DNA of 64,000 nt from Pusillimonas sp. T7-7. Lineage in GTDB: Bacteria > Pseudomonadota > Gammaproteobacteria > Burkholderiales > Burkholderiaceae_B. The first letter of the stretch is position 1. The number at the start of each line of letters is the position of its first letter. The translations under genes and the position numbers were made by a program. The stretch is from NCBI RefSeq assembly GCF_000209655.1, contig NC_015458.1, forward strand, positions 2,170,001 through 2,234,000, written 5' to 3'. The notes beneath the pieces were generated by a model that saw only the letters and a list, made by a program, of their open reading frames with translations, was not told where the DNA came from and searched no databases. This document shows positions 48,105 through 57,912 of this stretch, piece after piece.

Positions 48105-49619
48105 TTACTTGAAGGCTTTCATCCAGATGCGCAATCTGGCATAAGCAATGACCACGCCTGTGGCCGACACGAGCAGCCCGCCCAGGCTCAGCAAGATCAA
48201 GACGACATCGCGCCAGACGGTGGCAGCCAGCATGCCGGGTGTGTCCCAGCTATGCAGGAAGTTGAATAGCCAGCGCCCTGTACGCTGCCGGCGATCGAGG
48301 CTGATGGCGACATCACCGGTGTGCAGGTCTATATAAACCCGGGTCAGGCCTGGATCATCAAAATCCAGCCGCAAGGCGGGCAGCCTGCGCTCAGCAGCGC
48401 CATTCATGGCTTCGGGATGACGGCTGTAGTAGTAGCTGTCATATTGCGTCATGTGCTGCTGTCCGACCACAGGGTATGGCAGCAGCTGCGGCGCAGCCTG
48501 CAGGATATCAGCAACAGCCCAATGCTCGCGGATCTGCAGCTCGCCCGCCGTACTGCTCGTGACCAAACGCGACCGCCCCGCCGCATCGCGAGCCAGTATG
48601 TAAGGCTGCCCGGCAAGCACGCGCCATTCCATTTCAACCGCATCCAGCCCCTGCTTTTGCAAGCGCGTAATGATTACGGCACTGTCGGCCAATATGCCCT
48701 GGGCCCGAGGCAGGCCGCCCTGATAAGCCACCACGCTGGGACGCTCCCCTGCCGCATTGAATAGCCCCAGGGGATTCATGGACATCAGGCCACTGAGTAT
48801 CCAGGTAAATACGAAACCGGCAAAAAGCAGACCAATAATATGGTGCCAGCGCATCCAGGCCGCGCGATAAGGCGTTCTGGCCCCCGACTTGTACCGGCCG
48901 CTGAAGCGCCAACGCCACAGCCCCACGCATATGCCTGTGATGGCGCTGACCGTGCCGGCGGCAGACATGACAATCACCAGCCAGTTCCAGACCGGATCAG
49001 TCGATTGAAACCGGAACATGTACAACCAGTGCAGCCATGCCCCCACATAGTTCCAGCGCTGCTGCGACAGCGGCGCATCCATCACTGTCTGCCCGGTAGC
49101 AGACGATACATACACGGCGGCGGGATGCTCGCCGTCCACCTGCACTACGTGCAGCGGCCTGTGCACGTCGAGTCCCCGTGAGTGCGTCCAGCGATCCTCG
49201 TGCACGAGCCCGCTATAGTGGACGTGAGCGGACGGCATGAAAGCTTGAGCCTCATCCAATGCCGCCTGCTCATCAACGCGACTTGCCAACTGGCCTGTAC
49301 GGGCATCGAGCACATGATAGGCGCCTCCCTGCTCTCGTATCAGATAATGGGGTTGCCCGCGTACCGAGGTCAGCTTTATGGATTGCAACGGCGACTGCAT
49401 CCTGCCGCGTGCCAAGGCAAGGTCCGCCGGCATGCAGCACTGAGTGGCATCCAATGCCGGCAAAACGCCCAAGCGCTCCCAGGGGGTAAGCTTGGGATAC
49501 CCCACGTACAGCATGACAACGCCGCTGATGAACCACAGCACCATCAGCAGGCATCCCGCTACCCCTGTCCAGCGATGCACCAGATAGGTCAGGCGCTTTG
49601 CGCGTGTTCCAATAGACAT
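48105..49619 (-). CDS. PepSY-domain transmembrane protein
   Basis: A 504-residue PepSY-TM (PiuB-like) inner-membrane protein. Predicted membrane helices: about 15-40, 195-220 and 255-280 as pairs around WLVIVMSAAGTVSAITGICVGLWRW, and a C-terminal one near 470-495. Conserved His residues (LVHRWTGVAGC; AWMRWHHIIGLLFAG) are spaced as in haem-binding ferric-reductase-like proteins. The gene starts 17 bases after the TonB-receptor stop and is probably cotranscribed, which suggests reductive release of iron from a siderophore in the periplasm or membrane. Specificity is inferred. Confidence 0.85.
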   Translation of the reverse strand: MSIGTRAKRLTYLVHRWTGVAGCLLMVLWFISGVVMLYVGYPKLTPWERLGVLPALDATQCCMPADLALARGRMQSPLQSIKLTSVRGQPHYLIREQGGAYHVLDARTGQLASRVDEQAALDEAQAFMPSAHVHYSGLVHEDRWTHSRGLDVHRPLHVVQVDGEHPAAVYVSSATGQTVMDAPLSQQRWNYVGAWLHWLYMFRFQSTDPVWNWLVIVMSAAGTVSAITGICVGLWRWRFSGRYKSGARTPYRAAWMRWHHIIGLLFAGFVFTWILSGLMSMNPLGLFNAAGERPSVVAYQGGLPRAQGILADSAVIITRLQKQGLDAVEMEWRVLAGQPYILARDAAGRSRLVTSSTAGELQIREHWAVADILQAAPQLLPYPVVGQQHMTQYDSYYYSRHPEAMNGAAERRLPALRLDFDDPGLTRVYIDLHTGDVAISLDRRQRTGRWLFNFLHSWDTPGMLAATVWRDVVLILLSLGGLLVSATGVVIAYARLRIWMKAFK

Positions 49620-49636
49620 GCCAAAAGCCCCCTTGA

Positions 49637-51784
49637 TCAGAACCGGTGATTGAGCGTCAACTCAAAACGCCGTCCAGGCCCATACAGCCACTGAGTGGGC
49701 GTGTAGTATGCCGTCGTGAAATAGGCTTTATCGAATATATTGAAACCGCGTGCGGTAATCGTCGTATCTTTATCGACGTCCCAGCGCAAGGCCAGGTCTG
49801 TGGTCGTATACGAGGGCAGTTCCAGGCTATTGGCATTGTCGGCATACCGCTTGCCCACATAGCGAAGGCCCGCCATAGCCGTCCAGCCAGGCTGGAAGTT
49901 CCAGCTCACCCATACATTGGCCAAGCGCTGGGCCACATTGGGGGGCACATTGCCCTGACGCGACACCACCGCTCCCCCGGAAGCTTCCTGGAAGTCATCA
50001 AACCGGGCGCGCAAGATGCTTGCGTTGGCTTCCACCCGCCAACCACGCGCCGGCGTTACAGCCAGCGATGCTTCCACCCCGCGGGATGACTGCTCGCCCA
50101 CCTGTATGCGCAAAGCCGGATCAGCAGGATCACGGCTCAACAGATTGTTTTTCTTGATGTGATACGCGGCCAATGTCCACTCGCCGCTGCCTTCCCAGAA
50201 AGACTGCTTGAGCCCTACTTCCAACTGCTTTCCTTTGGACATCTCGAACAGGCTGTTGGCGGGACTCAACAAGAGCATGCCGCCCACAGGATCAGCCGCC
50301 ACGGAATACTGGGCATACAAGGCCAATCCCGGCGTCAAGTCATAAACCGTTCCCATGCGCCAGCCAAAGTCGGCGTAGGTTCGCTCAAAAGCACGGCTGT
50401 CGGACACCAGATCCTGGCGATTCAGCTTGGTGTGGTCGTAGCGCAAGCCGGCCAGCACCGACCACTCGGGCGTCAAGGCCAGGCGATCCTCGATGAACAA
50501 GGCATACTGGTCAGCCTTGTTGCGATAACGAGGAATGGTGGGCTCGTCACTATGAAAATAGCCGGGTACGGGGTCATAAGGATCAACCGATGGAGATGTG
50601 CCCGAGTAGGTGTTGTTGCTATGCTGGAAACTGCTGGCACTCACATCAAAGCCTACCGATACTTTGTTGTCCAGACCAAACAGCCTGCCATCGAAGGCGG
50701 CGTCGGCGGTCAGTCCTGTTTGCTTTTGCTCGTGATGTATCTCGGTATTGTCGGATCTGTCTATCAGTCCGCTTGTTTCGTTATAAATATAGCGCTCGGC
50801 ATTACGGTAATCGCGCCGGCTGTCTATGTGATAAAGCCGCGCACGTACGATCGTTGCCGCATTGGGCGTCCATAAGGCGCTCAGGTCGGTCCACTGGTCG
50901 CGGTACCTGATTTCGCTGTCCGACACGTTGTAGTTTTTTTCGCGCAGGGCTTCCTGCTGCCCGCCCTCCACCAAGGGCGTTCCGAAGTATTTCATGGGTT
51001 TTTGATAGCCGTAAGCGTGGCTGAGCCGCAGGCTCAAATCTTCGGTGGCGTCCCACTGCAGCGCACCCGAAAAGGTCGCATCGCGCGATTCGCCATGGTC
51101 GACCCATCCGTCGGAGCGCGCACCGCTTAAATCCACGCGGTAGGACCAACGGTCGCTCAAGGCCCCGCCGCTGCCCAAGCCCAGCCGGGCGGTGTCATCA
51201 GTGCCCAGTGTGGCTTCCAGTTCATTTTCCACAGGCCCGCGCGTAGGCTTCTTGGGAATCACGTTGACCACGCCACCAATGGCGCCATCCCCGTAAATGA
51301 CTGATGCGGGGCCGCGCAGAACTTCTATCCGCTCTATAGGCCAGGTATCGAAAGGAAAGGTCAGGCCGACTCCGCCGTACTGGCGCATGCCGTCATACAA
51401 ACGCATGACCGAGGTGGTGTCTGTAAACCCGCGGGCCGACAGCGAGCTGCCGCCATTACCTGGATGTCCCATGGCGCTGATGCCGCCAGCACGGGTTATA
51501 GCGTCGACAACACTATGATCGCCGCGTTCTTCCAGCTGCTCACGGCTGATGACGTCAATGCTGGCCGGAGTCTGCATGGGTGTGAGATCCAGGCCTGACC
51601 CTGTCGAAACAGGCGCAGTAAGACCAGCCCCCACCTGTGACCCCATTACCGTAACGGCAGGCAATGTGGATGTGTTCGTCTGAGCCTGAACGGGCAAGAC
51701 AGAAAGCACCAGCAACAGCGTGCCGCCGGTGAATCGAGCAGCGCTGTCCAGGCCGGCAAGCCTGGCTTGTTCTTTTGTGTACAT
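49637..51784 (-). CDS. TonB-dependent siderophore receptor
   Basis: Outer-membrane receptor of 715 residues. A signal peptide ends at about residue 35 (PVQAQ), the TonB-box-like LPAVTVMG follows, then a plug domain (about 60-170; TPASIDVISREQLEERG, RGFTDTTSVMRLYDGM, RIEVLRGPASVIYGDGAIGGVVNVIPKKP) and a 22-strand barrel ending in the canonical Phe (FELTLNHRF). The plug matches the FhuA/FpvA-type siderophore group. AGGGA precedes the ATG at 51784. I find no obvious Fur box in the 192 bases upstream. It is followed by the PepSY gene and preceded by a DUF2946 gene. Confidence 0.92.
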   Translation of the reverse strand: MYTKEQARLAGLDSAARFTGGTLLLVLSVLPVQAQTNTSTLPAVTVMGSQVGAGLTAPVSTGSGLDLTPMQTPASIDVISREQLEERGDHSVVDAITRAGGISAMGHPGNGGSSLSARGFTDTTSVMRLYDGMRQYGGVGLTFPFDTWPIERIEVLRGPASVIYGDGAIGGVVNVIPKKPTRGPVENELEATLGTDDTARLGLGSGGALSDRWSYRVDLSGARSDGWVDHGESRDATFSGALQWDATEDLSLRLSHAYGYQKPMKYFGTPLVEGGQQEALREKNYNVSDSEIRYRDQWTDLSALWTPNAATIVRARLYHIDSRRDYRNAERYIYNETSGLIDRSDNTEIHHEQKQTGLTADAAFDGRLFGLDNKVSVGFDVSASSFQHSNNTYSGTSPSVDPYDPVPGYFHSDEPTIPRYRNKADQYALFIEDRLALTPEWSVLAGLRYDHTKLNRQDLVSDSRAFERTYADFGWRMGTVYDLTPGLALYAQYSVAADPVGGMLLLSPANSLFEMSKGKQLEVGLKQSFWEGSGEWTLAAYHIKKNNLLSRDPADPALRIQVGEQSSRGVEASLAVTPARGWRVEANASILRARFDDFQEASGGAVVSRQGNVPPNVAQRLANVWVSWNFQPGWTAMAGLRYVGKRYADNANSLELPSYTTTDLALRWDVDKDTTITARGFNIFDKAYFTTAYYTPTQWLYGPGRRFELTLNHRF

Positions 51785-51976
51785 GAGGACTTCCCTGCTA
51801 TGGAAGCATGACCACCGTGCAAGCCATCCATGGCCGCTCGCGTCTTGTGCTTCATACGCAACAAGTCACGACAATATCGGCAACGAGTCAGCGTACGCCT
51901 GCACGTATGAGGTCTGATTCCAGATTCATGATCACTGCCCACCCCACACTCGGTGGCGCAGCATAAAGGCAGAAGG

Positions 51977-52369
51977 TCAGACTGCGCGCGGGGGTGCGCG
52001 CGCCAGGGAAACCGCCCAGGCGAACAGCTGGCTGGGGGCGCGGTAAAAGAGAGGGGGTGCGCCAAAATGCGGACCGTCGAAGTCGGCGCTGACGCTCAAG
52101 CCTGCCCGGGGCGGGCAAGCGGGATGAAAACACAATACACAATGGCCGGATTTGTTGGCGCTGCTGTCCAGTCCGGCGGGATCAGCGTCTGCAGACGGAT
52201 CGAGCTGAATGGCCGTCGGACCGTTCACGGTACACAGTTGCACCCACACCGCCTGGGCGCCAGTATCATTCGATACCGCCAACACCACCGAAGGCATGAG
52301 CGTGGTCAACAGGAAAGCAATCAATGCTATCCAGCCGGCCCTGCGATGCGTTCGGAGGCTTATCTTCAT
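51977..52369 (-). CDS. DUF2946-like small exported or membrane protein
   Basis: A 130-residue protein from the Met at 52369, with an N-terminal hydrophobic helix (WIALIAFLLTTLMPSVVLA) that may be a signal peptide or anchor. The mature part has the DUF2946-type CVLCFHPACPP motif, a possible metal- or haem-binding site. No activity is known. It stands 192 bases upstream of the TonB receptor on the same strand, an arrangement that suggests a role in metal uptake. A longer start at 52411 is possible. Confidence 0.6.
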   Translation of the reverse strand: MKISLRTHRRAGWIALIAFLLTTLMPSVVLAVSNDTGAQAVWVQLCTVNGPTAIQLDPSADADPAGLDSSANKSGHCVLCFHPACPPRAGLSVSADFDGPHFGAPPLFYRAPSQLFAWAVSLARAPPRAV

Positions 52370-52375
52370 GGGTGC

Positions 52376-52397
52376 GCTGCCGCTTATTATTGGCAGC
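52376..52397 (-). promoter_or_regulatory. inverted repeat upstream of the DUF2946-like gene
   Basis: GCTGCC and GGCAGC flank the AT-rich GCTTATTATT, directly upstream of the start codon at 52369. The AT-rich middle resembles a Fur half site only loosely; a true Fur box is not seen. Confidence 0.3.
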
Positions 52398-52431
52398 GAT
52401 TGTACACCCATGCACAGCCTGCAGCCGTCCG

Positions 52432-54714
52432 TTAACGATTGGCATCAATGACGGTCAACGCAGCCATGTTGATAATACGCCGCACTGACGAACTGTTGGT
52501 CAGAACATGAACCGGCGCATTCGCACCCAGCAGGAAAGGGCCGACCGCCACATTGCTGCCTGCGGCGGTCTTGAGCAAGTTATAGGCGATATTGCCGGCA
52601 TCGACATTGGGGCACACCAACAGATTGGCGGCGCCCGTCAGGCGTGATTGCGGCAGTATGCGTATGCGCAGCGCCTCATCGAGGGCGCAATCACCATGCA
52701 TCTCGCCATCGATCTCCAGCTCGGGTTCGCGCTCGCGGATCAGGGCCAGAGCCTGCTGCATTTTGGCGCCCGACAGGGAACTGCCGGAGCCAAAATTTGA
52801 GCGTGACAGCAAAGCAGCCTTGGGCGTCAGGTTCAGCCATTTCATTTCTTCGGCCGCGGCAATGGTGAACTCGGCGATTTGTTCGGCCGTGGGATCTTCA
52901 TTGACGTGGGTATCAACCAGAGCCACCGTACGCTCGTTCAGCAAGAGCACATTCATGGCGGCGTAGGTTTGCGTACCCGGCTTCTTGCCTATTACTTCAT
53001 CGATGAATCTAAGGTGCTCGTGGTAGCCGCTGACCGTACCGCAAATCATGCCATCGGCGTCACCCAGGTGCACCATCATGGCGCCTATCAGGGTCAAGCG
53101 GCGGCGCATTTCAACGCGGGCCATTTCCTTGGTGACTCCTTGGCGGCAGCGCATTTCCCAATACGTGGTCCAGTACTGATGGAAACGCTCGTCGTATTCC
53201 GGATTGGTCACTTCCACATCCTGGCCCAAGCGTATGCGCAAACCGTACTTTTCAATACGCGCCATCAGGACTTGTGGCCGTCCGACCAAAATGGGGCGGG
53301 CCAGTTTTTCGTCGACAATCACCTGCACCGCTCGCAGCACACGCTCTTCTTCGCCTTCCGTAAAGACGATGCGCGCCTTGCCGCCATCGCGCACCATTTG
53401 CTTGGCGGCGGAAAACAAGGGCTTCATGAAAGCGCCCGAGTGATAAACAAACTGCTCCAGCTGCCCCACATAGGCTTCGAGGTCTGCCAAGGGCCGTGTG
53501 GCCACACCGCTGTCCATGGCGGCCTTGGCCACCGCGCTGGCAATACGCACGATCAGACGCGGATCAAAAGGCCTGGGAATAAAGTATTCGGGGCCGAACG
53601 ACACATCGTAAGTGCCGTAAGCCGCAGCTACGACTTCGTTCTGCTCTTCTTCCGCCAAACCGGCGATGGCATGAACCGCCGCCATTTCCATTTCACGAGT
53701 AATCGTGGTGGCGCCCACATCGAGCGCGCCCCGGAAAATATAGGGAAAGCACAGCACATTGTTGACCTGATTCGGGTAATCTGAGCGCCCTGTGGCCATA
53801 ACGATGTCATCGCGCACCGCATGTGCATGCTCAGGAAGAATTTCAGGACTGGGGTTGGCCAGCGCCAGAATCAAAGGCCGGGCCGCCATCTTGGCCACCA
53901 TATCAGGCTTGAGCACGCCTCCGGCCGACAAGCCCAGGAACACATCAGCGTCATCAATGATTTCGCCCAGCGTGCGCGCCTTGGTTTTTTGGGCAAAGCG
54001 AGATTTTTTTGGATCCATCAGCTTTTTACGGCCTGAGTAGACCACGCCTTCGATGTCGGACACCCAGATGTTTTCCAACGGCAGACCCAGATCCACCATG
54101 AGATCCAGGCAGGCCAGCGCGGCCGCGCCCGCGCCCGATACCACCACCTTGACGCTTTTGATGTCTTTGCCAACCACCTTCAAGCCGTTGATGAAGGCGG
54201 ATGAAACGCAAATGGCCGTGCCATGCTGGTCATCGTGAAAGACCGGGATATTCATGCGCTCGCGCAACTTGCGCTCCACCGTAAAGCACTCCGGCGCCTT
54301 GATGTCTTCCAGGTTGATGCCGCCAAATGTAGGCTCAAGCCCGGCGATGATGTCGACCAGCTTGTCCGGATCGGTTTCGTTGATTTCTATGTCGAACACA
54401 TCGATGCCGGCAAACTTCTTGAACAGCACCGCCTTGCCTTCCATGACGGGCTTGGAGGCCAGGGCCCCAATATTGCCCAGGCCCAGCACCGCCGTGCCGT
54501 TGGTGATCACACCCACCAGATTCCCACGCCCGGTGAACCGGAAGGCATTCATGGGGTCGCTGGCGATTTCTTCACAGGCGGCAGCCACACCCGGCGTGTA
54601 GGCCAGACCCAGGTCTCCCTGCGTTGCCAGAGGCTTGCTGGCCGTGACCGACACCTTTCCTGGACGGGGAAACTCGTGGTAATCCAATGCTGCTTGCCGA
54701 TCTGCTGTGCTCAT
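52432..54714 (-). CDS. maeB: malic enzyme with C-terminal phosphotransacetylase-like domain, copy 2
   Basis: Paralogue of the gene at 21231-23525 and collinear with it without indels over most of the length; 760 residues. It has the same malic-enzyme part ([32 protein letters not shown]) and PTA-like part ([16 protein letters not shown]). It differs in context: here it is alone and divergent from a LysR gene, so it may be separately regulated. Identical DNA blocks at 53699-53826 and 54268-54426 match copy 1 exactly, while other parts have diverged widely. Confidence 0.94.
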   Translation of the reverse strand: MSTADRQAALDYHEFPRPGKVSVTASKPLATQGDLGLAYTPGVAAACEEIASDPMNAFRFTGRGNLVGVITNGTAVLGLGNIGALASKPVMEGKAVLFKKFAGIDVFDIEINETDPDKLVDIIAGLEPTFGGINLEDIKAPECFTVERKLRERMNIPVFHDDQHGTAICVSSAFINGLKVVGKDIKSVKVVVSGAGAAALACLDLMVDLGLPLENIWVSDIEGVVYSGRKKLMDPKKSRFAQKTKARTLGEIIDDADVFLGLSAGGVLKPDMVAKMAARPLILALANPSPEILPEHAHAVRDDIVMATGRSDYPNQVNNVLCFPYIFRGALDVGATTITREMEMAAVHAIAGLAEEEQNEVVAAAYGTYDVSFGPEYFIPRPFDPRLIVRIASAVAKAAMDSGVATRPLADLEAYVGQLEQFVYHSGAFMKPLFSAAKQMVRDGGKARIVFTEGEEERVLRAVQVIVDEKLARPILVGRPQVLMARIEKYGLRIRLGQDVEVTNPEYDERFHQYWTTYWEMRCRQGVTKEMARVEMRRRLTLIGAMMVHLGDADGMICGTVSGYHEHLRFIDEVIGKKPGTQTYAAMNVLLLNERTVALVDTHVNEDPTAEQIAEFTIAAAEEMKWLNLTPKAALLSRSNFGSGSSLSGAKMQQALALIREREPELEIDGEMHGDCALDEALRIRILPQSRLTGAANLLVCPNVDAGNIAYNLLKTAAGSNVAVGPFLLGANAPVHVLTNSSSVRRIINMAALTVIDANR

Positions 54715-54764
54715 TTCCTTACCTCATTCGTGCGCATGTAATGCAATCATTCTAGGCTCGATGC

Positions 54765-54812
54765 ATAACTTAATTATTCTGATTTAGTATGATTGGATAT
54801 CTGATTAGTTAT
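54765..54812. promoter_or_regulatory. AT-rich divergent promoter region with imperfect dyad
   Basis: In the 111-base spacer between maeB copy 2 and the LysR gene, ATAACTTAAT (54765-54774) and ATTAGTTAT (54804-54812) are inverted copies with a one-base bulge, and CTGATT occurs twice between and within them. This is a candidate binding region for the neighbouring regulator. Confidence 0.35.
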
Positions 54813-54825
54813 TAAATAGGCTTAT

Positions 54826-55809
54826 ATGGCTTTTTTCGATCCGGACGAGGTCATACACAGGCTCACGCAACGGCTAAAAATGCGTCATTGCGTGCTTCTG
54901 CTTCGTATAGAACGGCATGGCTCACTGACCCGTGTGGCCGAAGACATGGCAACCAGTCAACCCGCCATCACCAAGGCTTTGGCCGAACTTGAGTCCATGT
55001 TTGGCGCAGAACTCTTCGACCGATCTGTACGCGGCATGGCTCCCACCCCTTTGGGCAAGGTGGCGCTGGCGCACGCGCGAGCCATGGTGCACGACCTCAG
55101 TCATCTGGCCCGCGACATGGAAGCCGTTGCCGCCGGGCATACGGCTCACCTGCATGCCGGTGTCATCCCCTTTATTTCTGGCCAGATTATCTCCAGCGCC
55201 ATTCAGCGCACGACCTCGGCCGGCGATCAGCGCCTGCTCATGACCCTGCGCGAAGGCGACAGTCATCAGCTGCTTGAAGAGCTGCGCAACCATAGCCTGG
55301 ACCTGGTCGTGGCACGCGCCTCGGCAACACTCGATATCCATGGCTTGGAGTTTGAGGTGCTGTACACCCAGCGGCCCCGTCTGATCTCCAGCCGCCGACT
55401 GGCCGCACAGCTGGCCCGCCGCTCACCCGACTGGCACGAACTGGCACAGCTGGACTGGGTCCTGGGCGCCGTGCATACCCCCGAGCGCGAGCAGGTCAGC
55501 ACTGTTTTTCTGGAAGCAGGCATTACGCCGCCCACGCCTATAGTCGAAAGCGACTCCACCAAGCTGATAGGCGAACTGATCGCCGCCAACGACGAAGCCA
55601 TATCGATAGTGCCTGCCGACGTAGCCGAAGAGCTCGTGCGCATTGCCGGGGTAGCTATCGTGCCCTATTCCTTCAATTGGACGCTGCCGCCCATTGCGCT
55701 GTTTACCCGTCAGCGCAGCCAGCGCCACCAGGCCCATACCTTGTTGGCCAGCGCATTGCGCGAAGCCGGCAGGCGACTTGCCGGCGCCGGCGAAGAACGC
55801 CGCCCGTGA
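54826..55809 (+). CDS. LysR-family transcriptional regulator (GbpR-like)
   Basis: A 327-residue regulator. The helix-turn-helix lies at about residues 18-78 (LKMRHCVLLLRIERHGSLTRVAEDMATSQPAITKALAELE split by the turn; PTPLGKVALAHAR closing the wing), and the effector domain begins near 108 (HLHAGVIPFISGQII). This resembles the GbpR branch, known for sugar- or aromatic-responsive regulators. Divergence from maeB copy 2 suggests that gene as a target. Its ligand is not predictable. Confidence 0.9.
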   Translation: MAFFDPDEVIHRLTQRLKMRHCVLLLRIERHGSLTRVAEDMATSQPAITKALAELESMFGAELFDRSVRGMAPTPLGKVALAHARAMVHDLSHLARDMEAVAAGHTAHLHAGVIPFISGQIISSAIQRTTSAGDQRLLMTLREGDSHQLLEELRNHSLDLVVARASATLDIHGLEFEVLYTQRPRLISSRRLAAQLARRSPDWHELAQLDWVLGAVHTPEREQVSTVFLEAGITPPTPIVESDSTKLIGELIAANDEAISIVPADVAEELVRIAGVAIVPYSFNWTLPPIALFTRQRSQRHQAHTLLASALREAGRRLAGAGEERRP

Positions 55810-55838
55810 CGGCCAGCTTTAAAAAAGCATAAGTTACA

Positions 55839-55860
55839 AACAGGTACAATTATACTGTTC
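55839..55860 (+). promoter_or_regulatory. quasi-palindrome and -10-like boxes upstream of bioB
   Basis: AACAG and TGTT flank GTACAATTATAC, a 12-base near-palindrome with two mismatches. TACAAT and TATACT are overlapping -10-like hexamers. It is in the 185-base gap before bioB. It does not match the TTGTAAACC-type BirA operator. Confidence 0.3.
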
Positions 55861-55994
55861 CACAGGCTTATGAACGCCGCCATGCCAATTAATCGAAAAT
55901 ACGGCATCATTCATCAAAAATAGCCCAACTTCAGGCAAATACCAAACCAAATCTCGGTATCAAGCGCTTGCGGGGCCGATGGCGCCCCTCTAAT

Positions 55995-57038
55995 ATGGCC
56001 GCCATGAAACCTGCCATTCCAAGCCACACACCCACCCCGGATCACGCCCCGCAAGCCTGGGGTATTGCGCAAATCCTCCGGCTTTATGAACTGCCTTTCC
56101 TGGATCTTCTGCATCAGGCCCAGGCAGTCCATCGTGCACATCATCAGCCTAACACCGTGCAATTATCCAGTCTGCTCTCCATCAAGACCGGCGCCTGCCC
56201 CGAAGACTGCGCCTATTGTCCACAGTCGGCGCGACACGATACTGGCGGCAAGCAGGAAGCGCTGATGCCGGTGGCTGAAGTATTGGAAGCCGCCAGGAAA
56301 GCGAAGGCCAATGGCGCACAGCGCTTTTGCATGGGCGCCGCCTGGCGCTCGCCCACCGCCCGGCAATTGGACAGCGTGGTTGAAATGGTGGGCGCCGTCA
56401 AAGCCCTGGGGCTGGAAACCTGTGTCACATTGGGCATGCTCAAGGAAGGTCAGGCCGAGCGCCTGCGCGATGCCGGGCTGGACTACTACAACCACAATCT
56501 GGATACCTCGCCGGAGTTCTACGGCAACATCATTACGACTCGCAGCTATCAAGATCGTCTGGACACCCTGGAACGAGTCCGCAACGCGGGTGTTCACGTC
56601 TGTTGCGGTGGCATTGTAGGCCTGGGTGAATCGCGCAAGGAACGCGCCGGCCTGGTCGCCCAGCTGGCCAATCTGTCGCCCTACCCAGAGTCGGTTCCGG
56701 TCAACAACCTGGTAAAAGTGGCAGGCACGCCTTTGGATGCCACACCGGATATCGACCCTTTTGAGTTTGTTCGCACCATTGCCGTGGCGCGCATCACCAT
56801 GCCTCGCGCCGTTGTAAGGCTTTCAGCCGGCCGCGAAGCCATGAGCGACGCCATACAGGCGCTGTGCTTCATGGCGGGCGCCAACTCAATTTTCTATGGT
56901 GAACAGTTGCTGACCACGGCCAATCCACAGCTCAGCCAGGATCAGCAACTATTCCAGCGGCTGGGACTGACGGCAACCCCTGCCGACCCGGCAAGGCCCG
57001 CACACCTTGAACATCATCATGAAGCGACTCTGGCCTGA
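55995..57038 (+). CDS. bioB: biotin synthase
   Basis: Radical-SAM enzyme inserting sulfur into dethiobiotin. The 347 residues from the Met at 55995 (56004 also possible) contain the [4Fe-4S] triad in [18 protein letters not shown] (about residues 70-85), [35 protein letters not shown] and the conserved [11 protein letters not shown]. The [2Fe-2S] ligands expected in these blocks are present. Other biotin genes are not in the window. No clear ribosome-binding site is seen. Confidence 0.96.
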   Translation: MAAMKPAIPSHTPTPDHAPQAWGIAQILRLYELPFLDLLHQAQAVHRAHHQPNTVQLSSLLSIKTGACPEDCAYCPQSARHDTGGKQEALMPVAEVLEAARKAKANGAQRFCMGAAWRSPTARQLDSVVEMVGAVKALGLETCVTLGMLKEGQAERLRDAGLDYYNHNLDTSPEFYGNIITTRSYQDRLDTLERVRNAGVHVCCGGIVGLGESRKERAGLVAQLANLSPYPESVPVNNLVKVAGTPLDATPDIDPFEFVRTIAVARITMPRAVVRLSAGREAMSDAIQALCFMAGANSIFYGEQLLTTANPQLSQDQQLFQRLGLTATPADPARPAHLEHHHEATLA

Positions 57039-57063
57039 TCACCCTTACTGACCCCTTGCATCC

Positions 57064-57912
57064 ATGTACACCTTAATCATCAGTATTGCCTGCAGTGTTG
57101 CCGTATCCATATTGCTGAAGGTCGCCCGACGTCAAAACATCGAAATAGACCAGGCCATTGCCGTGAATTACGTGGTGGCGGCCAGCCTGTGTCTGTTCAT
57201 CCTGCAGCCCGAGCCGGCTACGCTGCTCAGCCCTTCAACACCATGGTGGGTGCTGATCGTCCTGGGCGTGCTGCTGCCCACCATTTTTCTGGCCATGGCA
57301 GGCGCCGTGCGGCATGCCGGCATCGTGCTGAGCGACGCGGCCCAGCGCCTGTCGCTATTCATTCCGTTGATCGCCGCTTTCGTTCTGTTTGGTGAAGACC
57401 TGTCGGGCAGCAAGCTGGCCGGCATCGCCGTCGCCCTGACTGCCCTGATATGTTTGCTGCTGCGCCCTCGCAAGCAGGACGGATCGGGTAATACCGCCAG
57501 AACCGTGCTCTATCTGTTGGCCGTCTGGCTGGGCTACGGCGCCATAGACATTCTTTTCAAACAATTGGCCAAGAGCGGCGCAGTATTTTCCAGCAGCCTG
57601 CTGGCGGCCTTCACGCTCGCCGGCATCCTGATCTTCGCTTATCTGATCATCCGGCGCAGCGTATGGCGCCAGCGCAATGTGGTGGCGGGCATAGTGCTGG
57701 GCCTGCTTAATTTCAGCAATATCTACTTCTACATTCGAGCCCATCAGGTCTTCCCCCAGAACCCCACCCTGGTTTTCTCGGCGATGAATATCGGTGTAAT
57801 TTCACTGGGCACACTGGTGGGGGCCGGATTTTTCAAAGAGAAACTATCGCTGGTCAACGCGCTGGGTATCGTTCTGGCCATCGGCGCCATTGTGATTCTG
57901 ATCCCCCGCTGA
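57064..57912 (+). CDS. DMT-superfamily (EamA-like) transporter
   Basis: A 282-residue inner-membrane protein with about ten transmembrane helices arranged as two EamA-like halves. The first half includes VLLPTIFLAMAGAVRHAGIVLSDAAQRLSLFIPLIAAF split over helices 3-5, and the second ends NALGIVLAIGAIVILIPR. Substrate unknown. It is 25 bases downstream of bioB and probably cotranscribed with it. Its last 69 bases overlap the convergent MFS gene. Confidence 0.85.
   Translation: MYTLIISIACSVAVSILLKVARRQNIEIDQAIAVNYVVAASLCLFILQPEPATLLSPSTPWWVLIVLGVLLPTIFLAMAGAVRHAGIVLSDAAQRLSLFIPLIAAFVLFGEDLSGSKLAGIAVALTALICLLLRPRKQDGSGNTARTVLYLLAVWLGYGAIDILFKQLAKSGAVFSSSLLAAFTLAGILIFAYLIIRRSVWRQRNVVAGIVLGLLNFSNIYFYIRAHQVFPQNPTLVFSAMNIGVISLGTLVGAGFFKEKLSLVNALGIVLAIGAIVILIPR

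Noticed and set aside
51785..51976. Possible cobalamin riboswitch or Fur box before the TonB receptor
   Set aside because: No B12-box-like conserved elements and no good match to the Fur consensus were found by eye on the coding strand.
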